Below are positions 63,923 to 64,000 of a DNA stretch of 64,000 bases, in pieces; position 1 is the first letter of the stretch; each line of letters opens with the position of its first letter. This DNA comes from an uncultured Clostridia bacterium. GTDB lineage: Bacteria > Bacillota > Clostridia > Peptostreptococcales > Anaerovoracaceae. The position numbers and the translations under genes are program-made. The stretch spans positions 1 to 64,000 of the forward strand of contig CAKQQT010000006.1 in NCBI GenBank assembly GCA_934271235.1. Direction: 5' to 3'. Under the pieces are notes generated by a model. That model ran no database searches. It had not been told where the DNA came from and saw only the letters and a program-made list of their open reading frames with translations.

Positions 63923-64000
63923 ATGACATTACAGGAATTTTTTGAGGAAAATCCGAAAGCGGCGATCGCGTTTTCGGGCGGCGTGGATTCGTCCTATCTG
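63923..64000 (+). CDS. larE: LarE-like ATP-dependent sulfur transferase, 5' part only
   Basis: The first 26 codons are visible: MTLQEFFEENPKAA then IAFSGGVDSSYL, with the PP-loop SGGVDSS that binds ATP. The N-terminus fits LarE, which builds the nickel-pincer cofactor of lactate racemase, though other PP-loop enzymes cannot be ruled out on so little sequence. GGAGG is 8 nt before the ATG. Cut by the window end. Confidence 0.65.
   Translation, partial: MTLQEFFEENPKAAIAFSGGVDSSYL

Overview
The window looks like a chromosome segment from a strictly anaerobic, amino-acid-fermenting member of the Clostridia. The evidence is a complete B12-dependent ornithine oxidation cluster, a histidine degradation operon ending in tetrahydrofolate (THF) chemistry, a glycyl radical enzyme with its activase, a flavodiiron protein, butyrate kinase, a class B sortase and an F-type ATP synthase with Na+-type c-subunit residues. 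Most genes are moderately G+C rich. The first 3.2 kb and a few intergenic stretches are much richer in A+T. A lineage such as the Anaerovoracaceae (Family XIII) would fit, but that is inference.

Layout. 0-3.2 kb: an A+T-rich Gabija anti-phage pair (gajA-gajB). 3.2-6.1 kb: orphan response regulator, thioredoxin and a ferredoxin-like protein on the minus strand, divergent from a Crp/Fnr regulator. 6.2-9.8 kb: an RND efflux permease with a built-in coiled coil. 9.9-20.4 kb: a radical-enzyme locus made of a glycyl radical enzyme and activase, a divergent MutL-type reactivase with a fused B12 mutase, a GntR/FCD regulator, a scarred stretch with gene remnants and a MITE-like inverted repeat, then two pyrroline-5-carboxylate-reductase-like genes. 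20.4-26.5 kb: a small transcription unit with a structured leader, a toxin-antitoxin pair, flavodoxin, an erythromycin-esterase remnant, rsgA, a DUF2284 protein, rnhA, yycJ and rlmH. 26.7-33.2 kb: atpBEFHAGDC. 34.1-43.4 kb: ord-ortA-ortB-oraS-oraE, then thioesterase, MutL-like reactivase and ornithine racemase. 43.4-55.1 kb: flavodiiron fusion, NhaC antiporter, membrane LuxR regulator, DUF2804 protein, butyrate kinase, FMN oxidoreductase, phosphohexomutase and a THF riboswitch with folT. 55.6-62.9 kb: hutH-hutU-hutI-fchA-ftcD and a GntR regulator. 62.9 kb to the end: sortase B and the start of larE.

How it fits together. Ornithine goes to alanine plus acetyl-CoA through Orr, OraSE, Ord and OrtAB. 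Histidine goes to glutamate, with the formimino group passed to THF, and a THF riboswitch nearby controls folate uptake. Energy is probably coupled through Na+.

The most likely undescribed system is the 9.9-20.4 kb radical locus. One 13-bp operator, GTTGTCTGACAAC or a one- to two-base variant, is found between the glycyl-radical and B12-mutase operons, at the start of the GntR gene, and beside the consensus promoter of one ProC-like gene. This links a glycyl radical enzyme, a B12 mutase and an imine reductase in one regulon whose substrate I cannot name.
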